A stretch of DNA of 47,208 nucleotides from contig BFEA01000074.1 of assembly GCA_003427395.1 (NCBI GenBank), positions 2,867,251 through 2,914,458 of the forward strand, read 5' to 3'. The notes below the pieces were generated by a model. The model saw nothing but the letters and a program-made list of their open reading frames with translations, made no database searches and had not been told where the DNA came from. Source of the DNA: Chara braunii (taxonomy: Eukaryota > Streptophyta > Charophyceae > Charales > Characeae). Every line of letters begins with the position of its first letter. Position 1 is the first letter of the stretch. Below, in pieces: positions 9,804-22,300 of the stretch. The position numbers and the translations under genes are program-made.

Positions 9804-12800
9804 CTGCAGGCAATGCAAAACACAAACATCCTTCCGTAAATGGGGCTTCTCATAGAAAGCAACTCCCCTAACCTTTTCTAAAATTGAATCATTCCAGTTA
9901 TCATGAGGGTAACCAGCATTCAGACAACATCCATGCGAGGTGAGCACTGAGCACAGAATAGCATGTATTGCCACCTATATATATCGTCACAAACAGAACT
10001 ATCGGTAAACCGTATATATATATCGTCAAATAGAACTGCCCCGTAAACCGTAGGCAGAGCGGGAGAATATATATATATATACCCTGGCACAAGGAACATA
10101 ATAGCGTGTGTTGCCACCACAATGAAACTGGTTTTCATTCTTAGAGGTGAGTACCTGGTAAAAAAAAAAAAAAAAAAAACCCTGGTAAGGCCGCCAAACA
10201 GCGTAATTGCCGATTAATCCATCTATCATTATACACATGGCCGCATCAGTCCACCAGTTCAGACAAGCCTAAGTCAATTAAGCTACATTCCAAGGCTTGC
10301 GAGCTTGCACCAGCGCCTTTTCAAAGTGGCCTGCCATGTTCACTACTGGCGCAGCCCCGAGTCAAAAAGCTAAACGGGTAAAAGCCCTACTCTGCTTTGG
10401 GCGAATTAGCGGTTTCACAATTACCTAGGATGCCGTTGGTGAGCAGGCCTGCTCAGTCAATCCTCTGAAGGCCAGAGAAATCAATGCTGGCAAGCTGTTC
10501 TCAGCTTTCTGTATTGTTTTGTATATGGGAGGCTGGACCTGCTTTCCAGCAGGTGATGCAGGTCCAGCAGGTGATGCTCCCAACCAATAGACGGAGTCGC
10601 TCCCCTGGTGCTAGTAGTGTCTGCTCGTATCAGTGCTACTAGCACGGGAGGGTGTTAAGACTAAGTCCAGGAAGGCCGTGCACGAAGTTGTGCTCACACC
10701 AATACTCACAAGAAAGTATCTAATTACGATTGTGGCCAGTTTCAGTTTGTCATTGCTGCTGTTTTCTTTTTCTTTTTTTTTTTCCCATGCCCTGCCAGGG
10801 AGGCACGGCGCATTCCACGGGCTGCTGGCACATTGTGAAGGAGGGCACGCCCACTCTACAACTTTGGAGAATGTATGAACCCGCTTTCCCACCCTAAGTT
10901 CAGTTTCGTTTTCTTTTTCCCCTTCTCTTTTTTCGTGGACCTGACCCCCCTGCCGTAAAGCCCTCAATAGGTTATACTGGCACAACAACTTTGGGGCAGG
11001 TATCTACCTTGTATCACGTCCAGAGGGGTGTTCGTCTTTTTTCTTGTTCTTTTTTGTGGTTGTGAGCTAGGAAGATTTTCATGACCGGCCGGTCAGCCGG
11101 GCGTGACACCCGGGATACCTGGTCATGGCAAAAAAAATAATAAAAAAATAAAAAATGGCGGTCGGGTTTTTCCGCGCTCTCCTAGAGGAGCCCAAATCCG
11201 GGCTCTTTTCTTTTTTTGAGTGTTGGATGTAAAGGGGGGGAAGGGTAGTATAAATGAATTTTGAAGGGGCTAAAGGGGTTTAAAGGGGGGTGCCCTAGTG
11301 TGATTTTTTTTTATTTTTTTTTTATCTTTAGTTCCGTGAGGAATTCTGATGTAACCCTCAGCCAAAAGTTGTTCATATTGCAATTCTGCACAACATAATT
11401 TTTTTTTTCAGATTTTTTTTGGATTTGGTTCTTTTTTTTTTTTCTTTTTTTTTTTTGGCACTGGGGCTGCCCGGGACCATGGGGTCGCCAAACCGGGGGT
11501 GATGTCGGGACCAGGGCGCCCGGGATATCTCCCTAGGTTGTGAGTACGTCGTTTTTTGAAAGTCTGGCCGTACGTCGTTTTTTGAAAGTCTGGCCGTGCT
11601 TTTTTTTCTTTTTCTTTTTCTTTTTCAGAATAGTACCAGAAAAGAAACACAACGGACCCCACGCTCGGCAAAACTCGGTGCGCAGTGAAAATCGGGGTCA
11701 GCAAAAAACAGGCTCGGAGATAGTGTTGGTTTAACCCTGAGGGTAATCTGGAAACGCAGGTGCACCGCGGACATAGACTCACGAATCATATCGCCCGCTG
11801 AGGCTTGGGATCGGCTCACACGGACTGTGTACGTGGAGTACTATCTGGACTGGCAGCGTGTCCTCAAGGTTGTCAAATCTCACCCTACTAAGAAACAGGA
11901 GATTCTCGACAATTAGCAGGGAACTGGGATCCCTGGTGGGCGATTCGCCATAGAGGACAAGAGGAGAGGCCTGGGACATCACAAGTTGCCTCTGCAGAGC
12001 TGCGCCCCTCTCTCAGGTCTCAGGCCGAGTCTTGGCCTTCGCCTGAAGAAGAATGCAGAAGGTCTACGCCGACTCTACGGGTCTGGGTTCTAACGGGCCT
12101 CGAGTTTCAGACTCTGGGTAGGCCAGGGTTTAGGGTTTAACCAAAACAAGGAAAGGGAAAGGGCATAAGCCATAGACAGGCGGGTGGTTAGGGTCTAGGC
12201 TCTTAGTAGGATCAATCAGATCAGTGGGTTTTTAGTTGTGCTTTTTTTAAGCTTTAGCTGTTACGCCTCTCCTTGTTTTAGTTATGATAGTCATCCCTTT
12301 GCTTCTCCAGTTTTTCATTTTTTCAAAGTTGTGCATATTGAGACGCGCTGGACCCCGTGTCCAGCCAACACGGAGGCTGGGTAATGGCCCCAGTTCTCCG
12401 GGTTGATATGCGGACCACTGGCGCCATTACCCAGCCTCCGTGTTGTGTTTAGCAATAAAATTGAATAAATGGCATTTTAAATGCATTGTTCCCCGAGTAA
12501 TAAATGCTCAAGGTTGACGTGCATGTACTTCTGAAGTTCTAAACACAGCACGGATTCCCGGCCTCCCTGTTGTGCTTAGTAATAAATGCATAATTCTCGG
12601 GGGAAAAAAGAGGTACGACAGACAGACTCCAACTGCGCAACTCGTGAATGAATTTAGATGAATTTACCCCCGATTTATTTTTCTAAGATGGCAACTAGAC
12701 TGAACTAGTAGCGCCCCATTCACCAGAGAGGGCCGTTTTTCACAGCTCTCTGACGGTGGTGAGGAAACGGCTGAGCACAAAAAGAAGGAAGAGCACGGTC

Positions 12801-15288
12801 ACACTGATACTCTACCACTTTCTTCTCAGAGATGAAAAACGGGCTTCTCTGTTTCTTTCATGGACAGCAGGGACAAGAGGGAAAAAGACAACGAGCGCCC
12901 TAATAATCTTCACAGAGTCCAACAAGTACTGAATCTGGTCAGAGTTCAGTCCACGAGCATTCCTGACGTTCACAGAGTGGGTATGCCCCTGTTTTTCTTT
13001 CTTCTCGTACAGGGACAGAGAGGTCCACTTTCCAGGGCCCTCTGACAGCTTGAGGCACATGAGAAACTGCTCTCTGCTCTCTGCTCTCTGCTCTCTCTCT
13101 CTTGCTCTTCTCTCTCTTGCTCTCTCTCAGCTCCTATTTGTGTTCTTTTTCCCTTTGCTTTTGGATTACCACCAAGATCTTTCAGTTCAATCATGGTTGT
13201 ATGTCAGTGGGAAGTTAGGCCGCACTAAGTATGCCACCAGCTGTGGATTGGTTCAGGAAAACGAGCCTCAGTCAACGAAGCTGAGCAAATGGCACAGAGA
13301 ATGCAGTCTCCACTTCGCCAGGCACCCAGCTAGCTGATGACAGGGAAGCATTTCTCAGGACCATTCACAATTGTGAGCCTCAGAAACCAATCAAATACAT
13401 CTCTCTCGTGTTCCTTGCAAGCCCACCCTTCCCATTTACCTCAGGTGGAGCATGTACACAAAACATGAGAGCCCACTGGAGGTTTACTTCATAGATAATG
13501 GGACAGGCTCGGTCGCTCCTGACTGTCGCTGCACTCTGCTTATGATGCTGTTTCTTCCTTTGTTCCCAATACTTGACATCCATGCAACTCACCGCAAGAA
13601 AATCCTCTCTCCTCGATACACTCTGAGTGCACTACCTGATGCAAAACAGAACCTGATCCAAACGAACTACTAGTAGGTGCTACGAGCCCTCTGCCGAATT
13701 CAAAAAGCCATTTGATGCCTGCCAGGTCGTGGGGAAAAAAGGCTGTAATGGTTCCATGAACAATTCTCTGCGGAATTGGGTTTTTCTTAGAGTGAAAATG
13801 CCACAAAACGCGAACCAACATCCATAACACAAAGATCTGTAGTGGTGTTGGTCGGAGGGAGGGGCTAATAGCCAAACGAACCTGTGATCGTGCGCACTCC
13901 CGGACTGTGACAATGCGATCCTGCTCAGGATGGAAGCACATGCCAACCTTCCCCATAGGTTGAGGGTCAGTCACCGAGGTCGGGAAGTTGCCCTTCCAGT
14001 CCAGACGTCCATACAACCCCTTCCACTGATTGTGCCGATCCGCCGTATTGGGAAGACACCAGGGTATAAGGTCCACCACCTGACCATTTGACAATTTGAT
14101 CTGCACAAACAATGACCCAACCAGACACACACGTCAGACTTTTCAGCAAACGACACTCCGCAGTTGATGGTTTCTTCACACGCCTTTCTGAAAGTTAGCG
14201 TTTCCATCCTGTCGGATAAAGTATTCAAGGTAGAAGTCAAAATTTCTCTGCTATCGACAGCTAACAACTCTAATGCTTCCAGATGCACATCCACACATCC
14301 ACCACCCCCAAGCGAAAGCATTTCTTTTTTCCATTCCCGTTGAGTGGCCGTCCACAGCTGGGTCCTTACAGCTGTGTCTCTTCAACAACAGTATCTGTTC
14401 GCAATTCATTGCAAGGAAACCACTCTTACCATTGTTGAAGAATCACAGGCCTTTCCCAAAAACGGGAAAAAAAGAGAGCGAAAAATTGTGAGGACCATAG
14501 GGAACGGTGTTGCTGTATGAAGCACAGCCAAAGGGAGACCATACAGACGAGTCCAGCCAGGCAAGCTAGGCTTCCTTTGCCAGTCGGGCAGCAGCCATGG
14601 GCGGGGACGGAATATTGGAAAGACGCAGCCTTTTGTCTAGCAAGGACACTGTAGTCAGTCCCCTGCCCATGGACAGACCGACGGGATCACGTTGGTCTGG
14701 ATTCACATGTGGAGGGAGACTAGCAGCATACCAGCTATGGGAGCTTGGTGAAGATAGATGCAGCCCTTTTAATCCAGTGGGAGCACAAGCTTGGGTGGGA
14801 AGGGCACAGCCCTTTGTCCAGCAAGGACACTGCACTTAGTCCCCTGTCCATGGGCAGACGGACAGGATCACACTGGTCTGGATTCACCTATGGAGGGGGG
14901 CTCGCAGCATACCAGCTACGGGAGCTTGGGTGAGATGGAAGCAGCCTTTTAATCCGGTGAGGGCACCACAGTCCATTATATGTCTTAAGCAGGGCAATCA
15001 ATGCTGCAGCGCGGAAGCATCAGTTAATTTTCAGCAGCCATCCTGTCTACTGTGGAAAGGGACGTTGGACCCGGTTTCCAGCAGGTGTAGCTCCCCATCA
15101 ACAGACCGGAGCCATCTGCAGGGAGCATACTAACAGGGGATGCTCGTATCATCCCTGGCAGTGGCCTCAGCAGGTGTTGAAAAAATAAATAAATTGCTTG
15201 ACTCCTGTGTAGCATCGTGTTCACGTTCGGCGACCAAACCCAAACGTTCACGACCGAACGTGAACGAGCGCCAAAACCCTCCGAACGC

Positions 15289-15319
<31 letters not shown>

Positions 15320-18300
15320 CTCTGAAAAATCTGAAAAAAACACACGTTATGTAAAATAAATTAAACAATAATACCAACTACTTTCACCTGGGAGGCATGT
15401 TCAAATTCGTAACCAAATTCGAGTTGAAAATAAAAAACCTGAAAAAAAGTAATTAAAAAAAAAAGTTTAAAAAACATTGAAAAAAAAAACAGTTCGACCA
15501 AACACGTTCGGAAGGTGTTTGGCCGAACACCCGAACATGTTCTGTGTGCTACACAGCTTGACTCTTCAGCATCGCGACGGTCAAGAAATTCATTTGCCAA
15601 CGAGAGAAACATTTTTGGACCTGTGTGTGTCATCCTTCTACACGCTGGAGCCATGCTAAACTTCTCTGTATTGTTCCAATTTTAATGAAGGTCACCATCC
15701 CTAGACATTGTTGATTCCCACTTGAAATAAAACTTAACAAGCAAGGCCTCCGCCTTTCTGTTTCTGTCAATCGGCACAACTTACAACCGCAGTCCAATCA
15801 AACCCAGCTCAATACATAAGAAGCAATGTATGTACCAGAGTATGTACCAGATGCTATGTATCCGTGTTCGGCTTAGCCTTCCACAGAGTTGTTCAACAAT
15901 CTGGAAGCAAACAACTCTTTTTATTGTTTGTTAAAAAAAGAAAACAAAACAAGACAAAAAAAAAACACAGAAAGCTCCTTTCTATTGGTAGGGAGCGACA
16001 CCTGCTGGAAATCGGTCCCAGCATCCCTTTCCTTTCTCTTTTTTTTTCTTACTCGAACATTTCTCGATTTATGCCTGTCATCCTTGCACAGGGGCCATGC
16101 TAATCTTGTGTATCGTTCCAATTTTAACGGTTGTCCCCGAGGACGTCTCTTAAAAATTTGGACCATTTCTCGATTTATGTGTCCCTTTCCTTTTTCGTTC
16201 TTTTTCTTTTCTTCTTTTTGGCCTATCATCTTCCAAATTCAAATTGATCAGCTCCGGGTAAATGCAGAGTTATGTGCTCATCTGATGAGCTGATTGGGAT
16301 TCGAGCTGACGTCTGTATTTTTTCAATAGTTCACAAGTGTACCAACTGAGCTAGGCCTGCTGCAGGATGCAAACAAATCATCAGCTGGGATCCCCCTTTT
16401 TTTCGGTGTTTGGGTTAAACTTTTCTCTGGAAGGCTCGCAGGGTGATCCAGATGCCATTTTGCAAATCTTATACCTCATGGCCGGCCACAGTCTATGCCG
16501 CAATGACTCCGCCCCCCCCGGCCCCCCCCTCCCCCCGAATAACTTCATTTATACCATAAAAACTTGGTTTGCAGTCAAGATAACTTATGCTAAGGGAGCA
16601 TGAAACAGCATGACCCTTCTTTAAGAGATTCTTCATACGAGAGAGTGTACAGGATGCAGACATGCATGCCCAACACAAGTGAGGAACGAAATATCCAATC
16701 CCCTCCTTTTTCTCAGAAAATTCTGTCTGATACCATCACGTGCACACGTACCAGATGAGTCAGTATGAAACACAACAAATTATCTTCTTTTCACACAAGT
16801 TGAATGCACACTAAACTCCGGGTCTAATTACCCAATTCCCCTGTTTCCTGTTTGTGCAGACTTAAGGAAAACTGAAATTGAAATCAGAAACTCACCTTCT
16901 CTTCAGGCAGGTCTCGCCAATCGGCACCTGGACGCTTAGGAATGCGCTGACATCTGATGAAGTTTAGCTCATTCATTTCCTTGCAGATATGGTCTCTAAG
17001 AACAGTTTCTTCCCCTCGAATCTGGCGCTGGAACCATGACTCCGGCATTTTCACATACTGCAAGAAAGGGAGCCCACCAGCCAAACAGGGCAACAAATGC
17101 AACACCCGCGACGTCAATAAACAGTCCTACAAAATTTCCATTCCTGACGGCATACCAATAATTTTCTAATCCGCGTAGCTACCTCACTTTCCGGCCCGCA
17201 CCAGGTGTTAGGAGCTTGGGTGCTGCTCCCCGCACAGCGCAGCGTTAGGTAGGAATAGACCCATAACCTTAGGATAGCTTAGGCATAGTTGGTACATTTA
17301 AAGCACCGGTACACCACACATCCGCCTGCGGGTGTCAGCATGAAACCCGCACCACTTCAGAGGCCGTCGATTTTCTTTTTTCTACGACGACCATGGCCGC
17401 CCGGCGTCTCCGAGTTTTCCTTGCGGCGACAAAAACTTTCTGCAAGGCTGGGGGCGTGTGCTAGAGGTTTAATGCTGACCCCTGAATAGAGAAACTGCAT
17501 CCTCCAGAATAGAGGTAACCCATTAGGTAGGTACCTAGGGTGAGGTAGACACAAGATTGAGAGAAGAAAATAGGGTAGCAAAAAATACAGCCTATAATAC
17601 CTGTGCAGTTAATCCCCGATAACAGGGCAATCAATGCTGGCAGGCTCTTGCCGTAAAGGGACGCTGGACCCGTTTTCCAGCAGGTGCCGCTCCCCACCAA
17701 TAGACTGGAGCATCCGGGATTCTCACTAGGGGGGTGCACTTATCACCTCTCCTAGCGAGGAGACGGGTTCTCACCAAAAAAAAAGAAAAAAAAGCAGCTT
17801 TTCTTTAGGTCGTTTTCCCGGGCGCCCGGGCACCCAAGTGCCTGGAAACACACCCGGGTGACCGGCTGGGCATGACCCCCAGGCAGGCTTCTGGGCAGCC
17901 CCAGCGCAAAAAAGAAAAAAAGGCAAAAAAAACTAGCCTGTTTTTCCAGAGGCCCGGGCACCCAACTTGTGCCCGGATACCCGCCCGGGTGCCCGGCTGG
18001 GCATGATCCCCGGGCAGGGTTCAGGGCAGCCTCAGCGCCACAAAAAAAAAAAAACAAAAAAAAACCGGAAATAAAAATTTTCCAGAAAAAGAATATGTTA
18101 TGTAGAATTGCAATACAAACAACTTTTGGCTGAGGGTCACATCAGAATTCCTCACCGAATCGGAGATAAAAAAGAAAATAACAAAATCACACTAAGGCAC
18201 CCCGCTTTAAACCCCCTTTATAATATGTTGTGTAGAATTGCAATACAAACAACTTTTNNNNNNNNNNNNNNNNNNNNNNNNNNNNNNNNNNNNNNNNNNN

Positions 18301-19232
18301 NNNNNNNNNNNNNNNNNNNNNNNNNNNNNNNNNNNNNNNNNNNNNNNNNNNNNNNNNNNNNNNNNNNNNNNNNNNNNNNNNNNNNNNNNNNNNNNNNNNN
18401 NNNNNNNNNNNNNNNNNNNNNNNNNNNNNNNNNNNNNNNNNNNNNNNNNNNNNNNNNNNNNNNNNNNNNNNNNNNNNNNNNNNNNNNNNNNNNNNNNNNN
18501 NNNNNNNNNNNNNNNNNNNNNNNNNNNNNNNNNNNNNNNNNNNNNNNNNNNNNNNNNNNNNNNNNNNNNNNNNNNNNNNNNNNNNNNNNNNNNNNNNNNN
18601 NNNNNNNNNNNNNNNNNNNNNNNNNNNNNNNNNNNNNNNNNNNNNNNNNNNNNNNNNNNNNNNNNNNNNNNNNNNNNNNNNNNNNNNNNNNNNNNNNNNN
18701 NNNNNNNNNNNNNNNNNNNNNNNNNNNNNNNNNNNNNNNNNNNNNNNNNNNNNNNNNNNNNNNNNNNNNNNNNNNNNNNNNNNNNNNNNNNNNNNNNNNN
18801 NNNNNNNNNNNNNNNNNNNNNNNNNNNNNNNNNNNNNNNNNNNNNNNNNNNNNNNNNNNNNNNNNNNNNNNNNNNNNNNNNNNNNNNNNNNNNNNNNNNN
18901 NNNNNNNNNNNNNNNNNNNNNNNNNNNNNNNNNNNNNNNNNNNNNNNNNNNNNNNNNNNNNNNNNNNNNNNNNNNNNNNNNNNNNNNNNNNNNNNNNNNN
19001 NNNNNNNNNNNNNNNNNNNNNNNNNNNNNNNNNNNNNNNNNNNNNNNNNNNNNNNNNNNNNNNNNNNNNNNNNNNNNNNNNNNNNNNNNNNNNNNNNNNN
19101 NNNNNNNNNNNNNNNNNNNNNNNNNNNNNNNNNNNNNNNNNNNNNNNNNNNNNNNNNNNNNNNNNNNNNNNNNNNNNNNNNNNNNNNNNNNNNNNNNNNN
19201 NNNNNNNNNNNNNNNNNNNNNNNNNNNNNNNN

Positions 19233-19325
<93 letters not shown>

Positions 19326-22300
19326 CTTCCCTATTGCTGTCTGACGTGGACATCTTCTTGGACATTCAAACCAATGGCAGATGTTGGTGGCTCGGGCCGA
19401 ACTTGGCAGGTGATGGCGAACTCCCTCGGAGAGAGCATGGAGACAGCATCGACGTTCACTCTGTTCAAATGGTGCACACAGTCAGTAGCGAGGCTGACTG
19501 TTGAAACACTACAGTCGGGCCTCGCTCCACCCCTCTGCACATGCAGGATGTCCAATACTTGGTTGGTGTTGTTTTTTGTAATAAGGACCATTTCTCGATT
19601 TATGTGTGTCGCTCGAACTGTGACGGATGCCCAAGGACAGGTCCGTGGCTACAAGGGCATATATCGGATGTTTTTGAGAGTCCGTTGTGCGTTTTGTTCA
19701 GGGGAAGACTGTAGCAACCTTGGCCAGATGTTCATCCCAGTCAATCTGATCTGCCCGGATATACATATGCAGAACTTGCTGTAGCACTTTGTTCATTTCC
19801 TCAGTCTGTCCATTTGTCTCAGGGTGTCTACCTGAAGACATAGTCAGCTTGGACCCATAGACGTTCATGAACTGTTGCCAGTGCTCGCCCGTGAATCGTG
19901 TATCCCAATCACTCACAGTAGTCAAGGGATGCCCCTAGTCTTTCATGCAATGATAGAAGAACTCGCGAATTTCTAGGTTTGTCCTCACTTCAGCAGGGAG
20001 TGGTACAAAAACAGCAAACTTGCTGAATCTGTCCACAATTACCATAAACTGACTCTTCCCATTCCTGCTTCTAACCTTAGTGTCCATAAAGCCTATAGAC
20101 ACGGAGTCTCCGGGACCCGACAGTATAGGTAGCGGCCTAAGTAGACCAAGGGGAGGCTGCATGAAACTCTTGTTCCTTTGATACACTTTGCAGCCTTGTA
20201 CATAAGCTACGGAATCATGCTTCATTCCAGTCCACGTGTAGGAACGTAGGAGGTTAGCATACATCTTCCTCCAACTGAAGTGTTTCTCAGTGTTTTCACA
20301 TCCCCTAGGATTAGCCTGTGAATCTCCTCACTGTTCGGTATGCACGGTCTGTCCTGCGTGTCCATCTTCTCAAATGGTAGTCCTTGAGCCACCCTATAGT
20401 CCGGTATTCCGTGTGGTGTTGTCTGCACCTTGTTAATTAACTGACTATAGACCGGATCACTAACATAAGCGGATCTAACCTTCTCTTTTAACTCGGCGCC
20501 CAGATCTAAGTATGTTACAATGGCACCGAAGAAATCAGCTCGTCTGCTTGGCGCATCAGCGACAACGTTATATTTCCCCTTTACTGGCTTCAGTTCAAAG
20601 TCAAACTGATCTATGTCCCCAGCCCACCTTGTCAACTTAAGTGTCATCCGGGATTGGGTCTTTAGCCTACGAAGTGTCTCATGGTCTGAATACACCTTGA
20701 AATGCCGCCGTAGGAGGTAATGTCGCCAGTGACTCAAGGCTTCTCTAAGAGCAAACAGCTCTCTTTTGTACATAAAAGCGACGACTTTCTCACTAGACAG
20801 TCTACAGGACATAAACTCAACGCGTCTGTACCCATTGCCGTCATTTTGCTGGAGTATAGCACCTATCCCGTATTGACTTGCGTCAGTGGTCACTATAAAC
20901 GGCAAGGACAGATCAGCGATCTGAAGAACCGGGTGCTCTATCAAGGACTTCTTCACACCCTTAAAGGCTGAGATACAGTCCTTGTCCCACTTCCAAGACG
21001 GTTTCTTTCCTCGACAACCTACACAATGGAGCAGCTATTACAATGAAGTTTCGTACGAACTTGCGGTAATAGCTGGTCAGACCAAGGAACGATAGGAACG
21101 ATCGTTGTTCCCTCAAAGTACGCAGTGTCGGCCAGTCCCTGATGCCGTTATTTTGACGTCTTCCGGTTTGAATTCGTCTCCATCCAACACATGACCCAAA
21201 TACAACACCTGACACTTGACCCATTCACACTTCTTTGGGTTCAACTTAAAGTTAGCTTCACACAACTTGCTCAACACTAACCACCGGAGTTGTTCGTGCT
21301 CCTCTAGCGACTTGCTAAAAATCAAGATATCATTTAAATATACAACAATGAATTTGTCCAGCCAATCACAGAAGAGTTCATTCATACATCGCTGGAAGGT
21401 AGTAGGGGCATCAGTCAACCCAAACAGCATGACCACAAATTCATAGTGGTCATATCGAGTCCTAAAGGCCGTCTTGTGTTGATCCTCAAGCAACACCTCA
21501 ATCTGATGGTAGCCTGATTTCAAATTTATCTTTGAGAAATACTTGCAACCTTGCACTCTATACAGATGGTCGTATATCTGCGGCAATGGCTCTGCATTCT
21601 TTATAGTAATTGCATTGAGTCCCCTATAGTCTATACACACACGCAAATCTCGTTCTTTTTTTGGCATGAACAAGATCGGTGCACCATATGGCGAGGAACA
21701 TGGATTAATCCACCCTTTCTCTATCAACTCATCTAATTGTCTGTGGAACTCATTGAGCTCCTCGGGAGACATCCGATAGATGGGGCCCTTGGGAATCCGG
21801 CTACCGGGTTCTAAATCTATCCGGTGCTGGGGCTCCCTCTACACTACTCCACTTGGGGCCTCTCCCCCATCAGCGAACTCGTCTAACAGTTTCTGCACAT
21901 TAGGTGGTATGAGCACTTCCTCCTTTTTCCCTTCACTAACCGGTCTCACATAGGCAACGAACACTTGTTCAACAAGGTCATTCTTGACCACGTGCCTGGC
22001 GAACGCGGGGACACTCGTACAACAATGGGGCAACCTACTCTCTACGCCGTATGCATGAAACAAACGTAACTTCTTCCCAGCTGTGGGACTGGGAAGCCAG
22101 CACTCGTGCTCGCCCATCTTGATATATCAGCATAGGCGGCGTTGCCCCGGTTTGTTCCTAATATCATGTCAAAGGAAGGTTATCCTCCATGAAGAGTGTC
22201 AGGGAGTGGAAAACTTTTTCCACCTTACCCCCTGCCTCCAACCGAAAGTATGCCTTAACCCCTTCAACATATTCACACACTACCACCTGTCTATTATCGG

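Larger units (their letters stand above)
9804..13881 (-). other. MET1 last intron (4,078 bp)
   Basis: It contains the AT-rich repeat near 10000, a dispersed-repeat copy near 10530, a complete short TIR element (11067-11536), a 22-bp inverted repeat (12367-12444) and a CT-rich stretch near 13070-13130. I recognise no gene in it. Confidence 0.85.
14101..16895 (-). other. MET1 intron (2,795 bp)
   Basis: It is packed with a 183-bp tandem duplication, a TIR element (15205-15556), two U6 retrocopies and a fragment, a tRNA-like sequence and copies of dispersed repeat R1. No gene was recognised. Confidence 0.85.

Noticed and set aside
16055-16145. Functional U6 snRNA gene
   Set aside because: Conserved bases before AGATTAG are missing, the 3' end is altered and no snRNA promoter lies upstream.
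19324-19697. Chromodomain or envelope-like protein after the Ty3 integrase
   Set aside because: The frame (19591-19331 minus) shows no recognisable chromodomain residues and no continuity with the integrase.
18108-19784. Open frames of 368-558 codons crossing 18258-19232
   Set aside because: They exist only because N bases contain no stop codon; the rest is Ser-Leu or Glu-Arg from microsatellites.
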